From contig CABXTU010000011.1 in NCBI GenBank assembly GCA_902515205.1, forward strand, positions 1 to 36,199: a DNA stretch of 36,199 nt, given 5' to 3'. This document shows, piece after piece, positions 10,415 through 18,257 of the stretch. Each line of letters starts with the position of its first letter. Position 1 is the first letter of the stretch. The notes beneath the pieces were generated by a model, which did no database searches, was not told the DNA's origin, and was given only the letters and a program-made list of their open reading frames with translations. A program made the position numbers and the translations under genes. This stretch comes from an uncultured Pelagibacteraceae bacterium (GTDB taxonomy: Bacteria; Pseudomonadota; Alphaproteobacteria; Pelagibacterales; Pelagibacteraceae).

Positions 10415-11833
10415 ATGATAAATCTAGAGTTAGTTTTTCCGGAAATTTTTCTTTCATTATCTATAATGTTTCTACTAATTTTAGGTGTTTTTAAAAAAGA
10501 TAGCTCTAACTTAATTCAAAAAATTTCATTAATTGTTTTACTTATTACCTCTGTAATTACTTTAAATGAAACTTTAGGCATTAAAGAAACATTTTTATTT
10601 AACGAAAGTGTCATAATTGATTATTTATCATCATTTATGAAAATAATTACTTTGCTGGCAGCGTTTTTGGTCTTAGTGATTTCATCAAACTATCTAAAAA
10701 CATTTAAAATTTTTAAAATTGAGTACCCAATTTTAATTTTAAGCTCAGTTCTTGGCATGATGGTTATGATTAGTTCTAACGACTTAATCGTTTTTTATAT
10801 GGGTCTAGAATTACAATCATTAGCTCTATATGTTCTAGCAACATTTAACAGAGATCAGCTTAAATCATCTGAAGCTGGATTAAAATATTTTGTTTTAAGT
10901 GCATTATCTTCTGGATTATTACTTTATGGATGTTCACTAATATACGGATTTACAGGCTCAACAAATTTCAATATCATTGCAGAACAGTTGAATTCAAACG
11001 AGTATGCTATAACTTTTGGTATTGTATTTATTTTAGTTGGTATAGCCTTTAAAATTTCAGCAGTACCTTTCCATATGTGGGCTCCAGATGTTTACGAGGG
11101 TTCACCAACATCTGTAACTTTGTTTTTCTCAATAGTTCCTAAAATTGCAGCGCTTACAGTTTTTATAAGATTTTTATACGTCCCGTTTCTAAATTTAATT
11201 GATCAGTGGCAAATGATTTTGATATTTTTATCAATTGCTTCAATGTTATTCGGTGCTATTGCAGCAATTGGACAAACAAACCTTAAAAGACTTATCGCTT
11301 ACAGTTCTATAGGACATATTGGTTACACTTTGGCAGGGTTAGCCACTGGTTCAAATGATGGAATACAAAGTTCAGTTATTTACATTACTATATATATATT
11401 TATGAACTTAGGACTATTCTCATGTCTATTAATGATGAAAAGAAATAATAAATATTTTGAAGATATAGAAGATTTATCAGGATTATCGAAAAATCATCCT
11501 TTGTTATCTCTATCATTATTAGTAATTCTATTTTCTCTAGCTGGAATTCCACCTTTGGCTGGTTTCTTTGCAAAATTTTACATCTTTAAATCTGTATTAG
11601 AACAGTCCATGTATTTTTTGGCCATTGTAGGATTATTATCTACTGTAATTGCTGCTTTTTATTATCTAAGAATAATTAAGATTATGTATTTTGATAAAGA
11701 AAAAGACAAATATGACACAGACCACAGTTTATGGTTAAAATTTTCTCTAACTTTTTCGACAATATTAATTCTTATGTACTTTATATTCCCAAGTCAATTA
11801 ATTAAAGTTATTTCAAAAATTAACATTATTTAA
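10415..11833 (+). CDS. nuoN: NADH-quinone oxidoreductase subunit N (proton pump)
   Basis: NuoN is the proximal antiporter-like subunit (ND2), the last gene of the complex I operon. The 472-residue membrane protein contains FYMGLELQSLALYVLATF near residue 130 (conserved Glu of helix 5) and FHMWAPDVYEGSPTSVTLF near residue 215. The lysines of the proton channel lie in the following helices (PKIAAL, NLKRLIAYSSIGHIGY). The stop overlaps the birA start by one base, so transcription very likely continues into the biotin ligase gene. Confidence 0.98.
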   Translation: MINLELVFPEIFLSLSIMFLLILGVFKKDSSNLIQKISLIVLLITSVITLNETLGIKETFLFNESVIIDYLSSFMKIITLLAAFLVLVISSNYLKTFKIFKIEYPILILSSVLGMMVMISSNDLIVFYMGLELQSLALYVLATFNRDQLKSSEAGLKYFVLSALSSGLLLYGCSLIYGFTGSTNFNIIAEQLNSNEYAITFGIVFILVGIAFKISAVPFHMWAPDVYEGSPTSVTLFFSIVPKIAALTVFIRFLYVPFLNLIDQWQMILIFLSIASMLFGAIAAIGQTNLKRLIAYSSIGHIGYTLAGLATGSNDGIQSSVIYITIYIFMNLGLFSCLLMMKRNNKYFEDIEDLSGLSKNHPLLSLSLLVILFSLAGIPPLAGFFAKFYIFKSVLEQSMYFLAIVGLLSTVIAAFYYLRIIKIMYFDKEKDKYDTDHSLWLKFSLTFSTILILMYFIFPSQLIKVISKINII

Positions 11834-12363
11834 TGAAATTTAAAATCTATAGATTTAAAAAAGTTAACAGTACAAATGATACTGCAGCCAGAATAATTAA
11901 AAGTTTAAATGTAAATTATGGCATGGTTATCTCTGAAACTCAAAAAAAGGGAAAAGGTCAATATGGTAAAAAGTGGATTTCCTATAAAGGCAATTTATTC
12001 ATTAGTTTTTTTTTTAAATTTGATAATCTAAAAATTACGACTAAAAAACTTACAAAAATTAATTGTTTGTTAGTTAAAAGTTTATTATCCCGTTACTATA
12101 AAAATAAAATTATCTTTAAAAAACCAAATGATTTATTTATAGATAAAAAAAAAATTTGTGGAATATTGCAAGAAACTCTAATTAAATATAATAAGAAATA
12201 TTTAATTGTAGGTATAGGAATTAATCTGATAAAAAATCCAATAATTAAAGATTATCCTTCAACCAACCTATATGATGTAATGAAGAAAAAAATATCAATC
12301 TATAAAATAGAAAATGATATTAAAAGAATTTTTGAGTTTAAACTTACTAGATTATATAAATAA
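11833..12363 (+). CDS. birA: Biotin--[acetyl-CoA-carboxylase] ligase, short form
   Basis: This enzyme activates biotin with ATP and attaches it to carrier lysines of biotin-dependent carboxylases in the cytoplasm. In the 176-residue protein STND (13-16), the biotinyl-AMP loop GKGQYGKKW (40-48), KKPNDL (96-101) with the KKICGILQE segment, and VGIGINL (126-132) are recognisable. It has no N-terminal DNA-binding domain, so it is unlikely to act as a repressor. It also stops before the usual C-terminal SH3-like domain, making it much shorter than monofunctional ligases of about 240 residues. The next 8 bases lead straight into coaX, leaving no room for a broken-off tail. The nuoN-birA-coaX-rnj order is common in Alphaproteobacteria. 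Confidence 0.9.
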   Translation: MKFKIYRFKKVNSTNDTAARIIKSLNVNYGMVISETQKKGKGQYGKKWISYKGNLFISFFFKFDNLKITTKKLTKINCLLVKSLLSRYYKNKIIFKKPNDLFIDKKKICGILQETLIKYNKKYLIVGIGINLIKNPIIKDYPSTNLYDVMKKKISIYKIENDIKRIFEFKLTRLYK

Positions 12364-12371
12364 ATATAGAT

Positions 12372-13118
12372 ATGTACATTTTAGGTGATATAGGGAATTC
12401 TGTTACAAAGGTATTTTTGGTAAATTCAAAAAATAAGATTTTAAAAAATATAAATTTTCCATCCAAAACAATTAGTAATCAAATCTTAAACTCTAAGTTC
12501 AAGTCTTTAATTAGAGATTTTGCATTAATAGATAAAGTTTTATTTTGTAGTGTAGTGCCAAATTCTTTTAATTTAGTCAAAAAATTTTTATCCAAAAAAA
12601 CTAAAAAAAAATGTTACGAAGTTAAAGATTTAAAATTAAAATCATTAATTAATATAAATGTCAATTATCATCAAGTTGGATCTGATAGATTAACAAATGC
12701 CATTAGTTTAAGTAATGATAAACATAATTATATTATTTTAGATTTTGGCACTGCAACTACATTTGATGTAGTGATTAAAAAAACATACAAAGGAGGTGTA
12801 ATTGCTCCAGGTATAAAAATTTCATTAAACACTCTATCTGATAAGGCCACTTTAATTCCGAAAATAAATCTTAAGAAAATTAATAAAGTTGTAGGTAATG
12901 ACACAATTAGTGCAGTAAGGTCTGGTTTTTTTTGGGGTTACTCAGGTTTAATTGACAATATTGTTAATTTGATTAAGAAAGAAACCAGAAAATCCTTTAA
13001 ATTAATAGTTACTGGTGGACTTTCTGATTTATTTCAAAAATCGTTAAAAAATAAAATAATACAAAATAAAAATATCACTATAAAAGGGTTAATCAAAATT
13101 TCTAAACTTATAAATTAA
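12372..13118 (+). CDS. coaX: Type III pantothenate kinase
   Basis: CoaX phosphorylates pantothenate, the first step of coenzyme A synthesis. The 248-residue ASKHA-fold protein shows the phosphate-binding GDIGNSVTK at the N terminus (D6), GSDRLTNAI (103-111) with the pantothenate-contacting Asp and Arg, the DFGTATT adenosine loop (D124), GGVIAPG (141-147), and GNDTISAVRSGFFWGYSGLID. The length is close to the usual 250-260. It is 8 bases after birA and directly abuts the RNase J gene. Residues are very Lys/Ile/Asn-rich, like other enzymes of this window. Confidence 0.95.
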   Translation: MYILGDIGNSVTKVFLVNSKNKILKNINFPSKTISNQILNSKFKSLIRDFALIDKVLFCSVVPNSFNLVKKFLSKKTKKKCYEVKDLKLKSLININVNYHQVGSDRLTNAISLSNDKHNYIILDFGTATTFDVVIKKTYKGGVIAPGIKISLNTLSDKATLIPKINLKKINKVVGNDTISAVRSGFFWGYSGLIDNIVNLIKKETRKSFKLIVTGGLSDLFQKSLKNKIIQNKNITIKGLIKISKLIN

Positions 13119-14777
13119 ATGAAAGATGAATTATTATTTTGCCCATTAGGCGGTGCTGGTGAGATAGGTGCCAACATGAATTTATATGCTTATGGTAAAC
13201 CTGGTGAGCATAAATGGATTATGGTTGATATTGGTGTGACATTTGCAGACGATAGTCTTCCTGGGATTGACTTAATTTATCCCGATCCTGGTTTTATAGT
13301 TGAAAAAAAAGAGGATCTTTTGGGAATTGTAATAACCCATGCCCATGAAGATCATATTGGTGCAATTTCTCATTTATGGCCAAAGTTGAAATGTAAAATT
13401 TATGCAACTCCTTTTACTGCAGTATTAATAAAAGAAAAATTTAAAGAAAAACATATTGATATAAACAATTATCTAAAAATTGTTGAGTTGAATGGCATTA
13501 TAGAGCTTGGTCCATTCAAGATTGAGTATGTGGCAATGACTCATTCCATACTTGAACCTAATGGATTGAAAATTCAAACTCCTGCAGGTGTTATTATGCA
13601 TACTGGAGATTGGAAAATAGATGAAAATCCAATGGTAGGTAAAAATATTGATATAAAAAGATTGCAAAGAATTGGTGATGAAGGCGTACTTGCAATGATT
13701 TGTGACTCAACTAATATTTTTTCAGTTGGAAGATCAGGCTCAGAAGAAACAGTAAGAAAAAGTTTATTAAAGATTATGGGAAGACTAAAAAAAAGAATAA
13801 TCATGACATCTTTTGCATCAAATGTAGCAAGAATGGAAAGCATATTTTATTGTGCAGAAAAAACTGGTAGACAAATATCACTAGTAGGAAGATCTATGCA
13901 TAGAATTTTTAAAGCAGCTAGACAATGTGGTTATCTTAAAGATATTATTGAACCTATTGACCCACGTGAAGCAAAAAATATATCTCGAGAAAAAATTATT
14001 TACTTATGTACAGGAAGCCAAGGTGAACCGATGGGAGCAATGATGAGAATTTCAAGTTACACGCACCCTGATGTTTTTATTGAAAAAGGTGATGCAGTTA
14101 TATTTTCTTCAAAAATTATCCCAGGTAATGAAAAAAAACTTTATAAATTACATAATCAACTAGTTAAAGATGGAATTGAAGTTATATCTGAAGAAAATGA
14201 GTTTGTTCATGTTTCGGGTCATCCTAACAGAGATGAAATGAAAGACATGTATAATTGGATTAAACCAAAATGTGTTATTCCAGTACACGGAGAACATCGT
14301 CACTTAATGGAACATATAAATTTTGCGAAGGAAATGCAGGTTCCATATCCTGTATTAGTTGAGAATGGAGATATAGTAAAAATTTTCCCAGGTAAAAAAC
14401 CAGAAGTTTATGATAAAGCACCAAGTGGAAGGCTTTATCTTGACGGTAGTATTAGCGTCGATGAGGATTCACAGTCAATAAAAGATAGAAAGAATTTAAG
14501 TGCTAACGGATATTTAGAGGTAACTATTTTAATCACTCCAAAAGGAAATATTCATAATAGTCCTATTGCGTCTTTTAGAGGTTTGCCAATTTATGAAAAA
14601 GAAGAATTTATTTACGGTCTAGAAGATGAAATAGAGAAAACAACTAGATCTTTTAATATAAGTAATAAAAAACAGGAACATAACCTAATTGATGCTTTAA
14701 AGATAGTTTGTAGAAAATTTACTAAGGAAAAGACTGGTAAAAGACCTTTTACAAATATTAATTTAGTTAGAATTTAA
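13119..14777 (+). CDS. rnj: Ribonuclease J (metallo-beta-lactamase / beta-CASP)
   Basis: This is a zinc-dependent RNase with endonuclease and 5'-3' exonuclease activity in RNA decay and rRNA maturation. The 552-residue protein has the metal motif HAHEDHIGA with H74, H76, D78 and H79. MHTGDWKID (about residue 165) supplies further metal-binding residues, and the beta-CASP domain includes MTSFASNVARM, CTGSQGEPMGAM and VSGHPNRDEM. GPIPVHGEHRHL-like sequence (PVHGEHRHL) precedes the C-terminal domain. The length is normal for alphaproteobacterial RNase J. It starts directly after coaX and overlaps the DUF1467 gene by one base. Confidence 0.96.
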   Translation: MKDELLFCPLGGAGEIGANMNLYAYGKPGEHKWIMVDIGVTFADDSLPGIDLIYPDPGFIVEKKEDLLGIVITHAHEDHIGAISHLWPKLKCKIYATPFTAVLIKEKFKEKHIDINNYLKIVELNGIIELGPFKIEYVAMTHSILEPNGLKIQTPAGVIMHTGDWKIDENPMVGKNIDIKRLQRIGDEGVLAMICDSTNIFSVGRSGSEETVRKSLLKIMGRLKKRIIMTSFASNVARMESIFYCAEKTGRQISLVGRSMHRIFKAARQCGYLKDIIEPIDPREAKNISREKIIYLCTGSQGEPMGAMMRISSYTHPDVFIEKGDAVIFSSKIIPGNEKKLYKLHNQLVKDGIEVISEENEFVHVSGHPNRDEMKDMYNWIKPKCVIPVHGEHRHLMEHINFAKEMQVPYPVLVENGDIVKIFPGKKPEVYDKAPSGRLYLDGSISVDEDSQSIKDRKNLSANGYLEVTILITPKGNIHNSPIASFRGLPIYEKEEFIYGLEDEIEKTTRSFNISNKKQEHNLIDALKIVCRKFTKEKTGKRPFTNINLVRI

Positions 14778-15022
14778 TGAGTCCAACAGGATTAGCTATA
14801 ATTTATATTATCATTTGGTGGATAGTTTTTTTTGCAATTTTGCCAATAGATGTAGAAAGAAGAAAATCAATCAAAATTGAAGGTGAAGATCCTGGGTCTC
14901 CAGAAAATCCCAAAATGTTAAAAAAATTCTTTTATTGTACAGTAATAACAACGATTTTATTCATCTTAATTTATTTATTAATGAAATTTGAATATTTAAA
15001 TTTAAGAAATATAATCGCTTAG
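14777..15022 (+). CDS. DUF1467 family small membrane protein
   Basis: This 81-residue protein has two hydrophobic helices (about residues 5-24 and 53-74) separated by a polar loop containing LPIDVERRKSIKIEGEDPGSP. The pattern (helix, acidic Gly/Pro loop ending in NPKMLKKF, helix) and the location between RNase J and proS match the DUF1467 family of Alphaproteobacteria, which has no known function. It is co-translated, overlapping rnj by one base and followed by proS after one. No function is assigned. Confidence 0.85.
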   Translation: MSPTGLAIIYIIIWWIVFFAILPIDVERRKSIKIEGEDPGSPENPKMLKKFFYCTVITTILFILIYLLMKFEYLNLRNIIA

Positions 15023-15023
15023 T

Positions 15024-16358
15024 ATGCTAATTTCTAAATCATTCATACCAATTTTAAAAAACAATCCATCAGAGGCTAAAATAAAATCTCATCAATTAAT
15101 GCTTCGAGTTGGAATGATTAAACAATCATCAGCAGGAATTTATTCATGGTTACCATTAGGTTTTAAGGTAATGAAAAAAATCGAGCATATAGTACGTGAG
15201 GAACAAAATAAAATTGGGGCTCAAGAAATTTTAATGCCTACAATTCAATCTAGTGAGATATGGAAAGAGAGTGGTCGTTATGCAGATTATGGTGAGGAAA
15301 TGTTAAGGATTAAAGATCGCCAAGATCGTGAAATGCTTTATGGTCCAACAAATGAAGAACTTGTAACTGATATATTCAGGTCATCACTTAAATCTTATAA
15401 ATCTCTTCCACAACTTCTATATCATATTCAATGGAAATTTAGAGATGAAATTAGACCAAGATTTGGGATTATGAGGTGTAGAGAATTTTTTATGAAAGAT
15501 GCATATTCATTTGACATAAATGACCAAGAAGCTCTTTTTTCTTATAACAAATTTTTTTTATCTTATTTAAAAACATTCAAAAGATTAAATTTAACAGCTA
15601 TACCTATGGCAGCGGATACGGGACCAATAGGAGGAAATCTTTCTCACGAATTTATTATTTTAGCTGAGACAGGAGAAAGCAAAATTTTTACTGATAAAAG
15701 AATATTTGATTTAAGTAGTGATGGAACAAAACTGGATAAAAAATCTCTAGAAAATTTAAGGAAAAAATATGAGCAGTTTTATTCAGTGACGGATGAAAAA
15801 TTTAATAAAGAAGAGTTCGAAAAAAAAGTTTCAAAGGAAAATCGATTAACAACAAAAGGTATAGAGGTAGGTCATATTTTTTATTTTGGAGATAAATACT
15901 CAAAACCAATGGGTGCTTCAGTAGATCTACCAGAAGGAAAAAAAGATTTTGTCAAAATGGGGTCCTACGGGATCGGCGTTTCAAGATTAGTGGGTGCTAT
16001 AATTGAGGCAAAATACGATGAAAAAAATGAAGTCATGAAATGGCCAGCTTCTGTTGCACCATATGATATTGCAATAATTCCTATGATAAACAAAAATGAT
16101 AATTCAGTTTTAGATAAATCTAATAAAATTAGTCTAGAGTTAGAAAATAACGGCTTTGAAATTATAATAGATGACACAGATGAAAATTTGTCATCAAAGA
16201 TAAAAAAGATGAATTTAATTGGAGCTCCATATCAAATTATTATTGGAAAAAAAACAGAAGGTGAAATGCTTGAGTTTAAAGAAATCGGAAAAGACTCCCA
16301 AAAAATAACCTTAAAAGAAATAATTAAGATTTTAAAAGAACAAAAAGTAAAAAATTGA
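15024..16358 (+). CDS. proS: Prolyl-tRNA synthetase, short alphaproteobacterial type
   Basis: This class II aminoacyl-tRNA synthetase charges tRNA-Pro. The 444-residue protein lacks the long editing insertion of the roughly 570-residue bacterial enzyme, the usual form in Alphaproteobacteria. Visible landmarks are GIYSWLPLGFKVMKKIE near residue 37, the motif 2 region RPRFGIMRCREFFMKDAYSFD near residue 145, GPIGGNLSHEF near residue 200, and motif 3 MGSYGIGVSRLVGA near residue 315. A C-terminal anticodon-binding domain follows. Its TGA stop overlaps the TTG start of the Lol permease gene. Confidence 0.96.
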   Translation: MLISKSFIPILKNNPSEAKIKSHQLMLRVGMIKQSSAGIYSWLPLGFKVMKKIEHIVREEQNKIGAQEILMPTIQSSEIWKESGRYADYGEEMLRIKDRQDREMLYGPTNEELVTDIFRSSLKSYKSLPQLLYHIQWKFRDEIRPRFGIMRCREFFMKDAYSFDINDQEALFSYNKFFLSYLKTFKRLNLTAIPMAADTGPIGGNLSHEFIILAETGESKIFTDKRIFDLSSDGTKLDKKSLENLRKKYEQFYSVTDEKFNKEEFEKKVSKENRLTTKGIEVGHIFYFGDKYSKPMGASVDLPEGKKDFVKMGSYGIGVSRLVGAIIEAKYDEKNEVMKWPASVAPYDIAIIPMINKNDNSVLDKSNKISLELENNGFEIIIDDTDENLSSKIKKMNLIGAPYQIIIGKKTEGEMLEFKEIGKDSQKITLKEIIKILKEQKVKN

Positions 16359-17587
16359 TTTCTACATTAGAAAAAGAAATTACATTAAGATTTTTAAAAG
16401 CCAGAAAAAAAGATGGTTTTTTAAATGTAATTTCAATTTTTTCGTTTATTGGAATAGGTTTAGGTGTGGCTGTTTTAATTATTGTTATGTCTGTTATGAA
16501 TGGATTTAGAAGTGAATTGATAAATAAGATTGTAGGTTTTAATTCTCATATAACTGTAAAACCATATGAAAAAAAAATTGAAATTGATAAATTAAAAAAA
16601 ACAAGTTTAAATTTGATATCGGATAACCTTATTTTAAGTAATTCTGGAGAGTCTATAATCATAAAAAAGGATAAATCTAAGGGTTTACTTCTTAGGGGAT
16701 ATTCAAAAAAGGATTTTTCAAGTCTTAAAATTATCAATGAAGAAACATTTATTGGTAACAAAAATGGGTTAATAGATAATTATATATCTATAGGAAAAGA
16801 ACTAAGTTTTACTTTTGATCTTAAAATTGGTGATGATATTACCATTATGTCATCATCAGGAATTGAAACTATAATAGGTAGTCTTCCTAAAAAGAAAACT
16901 TTTACAGTCATTTCTCTTTTTGAGAGTGGTCTGGCTGACTTTGATAATAATATCGCATTTATTAATTTAGATACTTTGAATGAATTTTTCAATTTAGGTC
17001 AAAAGGACACAAATTTAGAAATTTACTTAAAAAATCCTCAAAATATCGAAGCTCAAAAGATAATAGTTCAAAAAATATTCCCTAATGATTTTGTTTATAG
17101 TTGGGCTGATATGAATAATTCATTATTTTCAGCTTTAAAAGTTGAAAGAAATGTAATGTTTATAATTCTTTCATTAATAATTATTGTAGCTGCTTTTAAT
17201 ATTATTTCAGGACTTACAATTTTAGTTAAAAATAAAACACGTGATATAGCAATTTTAAAATCTATAGGAGTTTTAAACAAGTCTATAGTAAAAATATTTT
17301 TTTTAATTGGTGTAATAATAGGTACCTCAGCAACAATTTTTGGAATTTTGTTAGGAGTTGCATTTTCATTATATATCGAAAATTTACGTCAGCTTTTAAG
17401 TAATATTTTTAATATTAGTTTATTTCCAGAAGAAATTTATTTTTTGAGTAGTATGCCCTCTGAAATTAATCCAACCTCAATTTTTTTCATTTCTTTATGT
17501 TCAATTTCAATAACCATTATAGTTTCAATTTTTCCTGCTTTGAAAGCAGCAAAACTAGATCCTATTAAAGCACTTAAATATGAGTAG
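16355..17587 (+). CDS. lolC: Lipoprotein-releasing ABC transporter permease (LolC/LolE type)
   Basis: This inner-membrane subunit of the Lol system extracts outer-membrane lipoproteins and hands them to the periplasmic carrier. The 410-residue protein has the FtsX/MacB-type layout: membrane helix 1 (about 22-45), a large periplasmic domain, then three helices (about 265-290, 310-340, 370-395). The family start pattern EKEITLRFLKARKKDGFLNVISIFSFIGIGLGV is complete only with the TTG at 16355. The first in-frame ATG lies inside helix 1, so TTG is the start. It forms a TTGA overlap with the proS stop. Only one permease gene is present, so it may work as a homodimer, as proposed for Alphaproteobacteria with a single LolC/E homologue. 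Confidence 0.92.
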   Translation: MISTLEKEITLRFLKARKKDGFLNVISIFSFIGIGLGVAVLIIVMSVMNGFRSELINKIVGFNSHITVKPYEKKIEIDKLKKTSLNLISDNLILSNSGESIIIKKDKSKGLLLRGYSKKDFSSLKIINEETFIGNKNGLIDNYISIGKELSFTFDLKIGDDITIMSSSGIETIIGSLPKKKTFTVISLFESGLADFDNNIAFINLDTLNEFFNLGQKDTNLEIYLKNPQNIEAQKIIVQKIFPNDFVYSWADMNNSLFSALKVERNVMFIILSLIIIVAAFNIISGLTILVKNKTRDIAILKSIGVLNKSIVKIFFLIGVIIGTSATIFGILLGVAFSLYIENLRQLLSNIFNISLFPEEIYFLSSMPSEINPTSIFFISLCSISITIIVSIFPALKAAKLDPIKALKYE

Positions 17588-18257
17588 TTTAATTCAAATT
17601 TCAAAATTAGATAAATCCTTTAAAAATTTAAAAAAATTAAGTGTACTCAAAAAAGTTTCTTACAAATTCAAAAAAGGAAAAATTTACTCTATAATGGGAC
17701 CTTCAGGGTCTGGTAAATCCACTTTACTTAATCTTCTATCATTGATTGATAGACCTTCATCAGGATCAATTATAATTGAAGATAAAAATGTTGATTTTAA
17801 TGATCTAGAAAATAACGACTTATTAAGAGCAAATAAAATTGGCATTATTTATCAGCAAGATAATCTTCTCTCTGATTTTACTGCTTTAGAAAACGTATAT
17901 ATGGCAAGTTTGGCAATTGGTAATAATAAAGAAATTTCCCTTAATAAGGCAAAATCTTTATTAAGAAAGGTTGGACTAATAAGTAGATTAAATCACTTTC
18001 CATCTCAACTTTCAGGTGGGGAAAAACAACGTGTCTCTATTGCAAGAGCTTTAATTAACAATCCTCAAATTATTTTAGCAGATGAACCAACAGGAAGTTT
18101 GGATCTATTGACTGCAAAAGGAATTTTTGAACTTCTTAAAAAACAAATAAATCCTGACAGATTGATAATATTTGCAACTCATAATAGATTTTTTGCAAAT
18201 AAGTCAGATTGCTTGTTGGAAATAGTAAATGGTAATATAAAATCCATTAATGGATGA
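17580..18257 (+). CDS. lolD: Lipoprotein-releasing ABC transporter ATP-binding protein
   Basis: This is the ATPase subunit partnering the preceding permease. The 225-residue ABC domain has Walker A GPSGSGKST (40-48), a Q-loop YQQDN, signature LSGGEKQRVSIARAL, Walker B IILADEPTGSLD and the switch histidine in FATHN. The two-gene lolC-lolD arrangement, 8-base overlap and the MacB-like ATPase type support the Lol assignment over other small exporters. It also overlaps dnaE by 8 bases. Confidence 0.93.
   Translation: MSSLIQISKLDKSFKNLKKLSVLKKVSYKFKKGKIYSIMGPSGSGKSTLLNLLSLIDRPSSGSIIIEDKNVDFNDLENNDLLRANKIGIIYQQDNLLSDFTALENVYMASLAIGNNKEISLNKAKSLLRKVGLISRLNHFPSQLSGGEKQRVSIARALINNPQIILADEPTGSLDLLTAKGIFELLKKQINPDRLIIFATHNRFFANKSDCLLEIVNGNIKSING

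Noticed and set aside
16355-16357. TTG start of the Lol permease as a misannotation
   Set aside because: No in-frame ATG precedes membrane helix 1, and the family N-terminal pattern starts right after the TTG, which also forms a 4-base overlap with proS. I kept the TTG.
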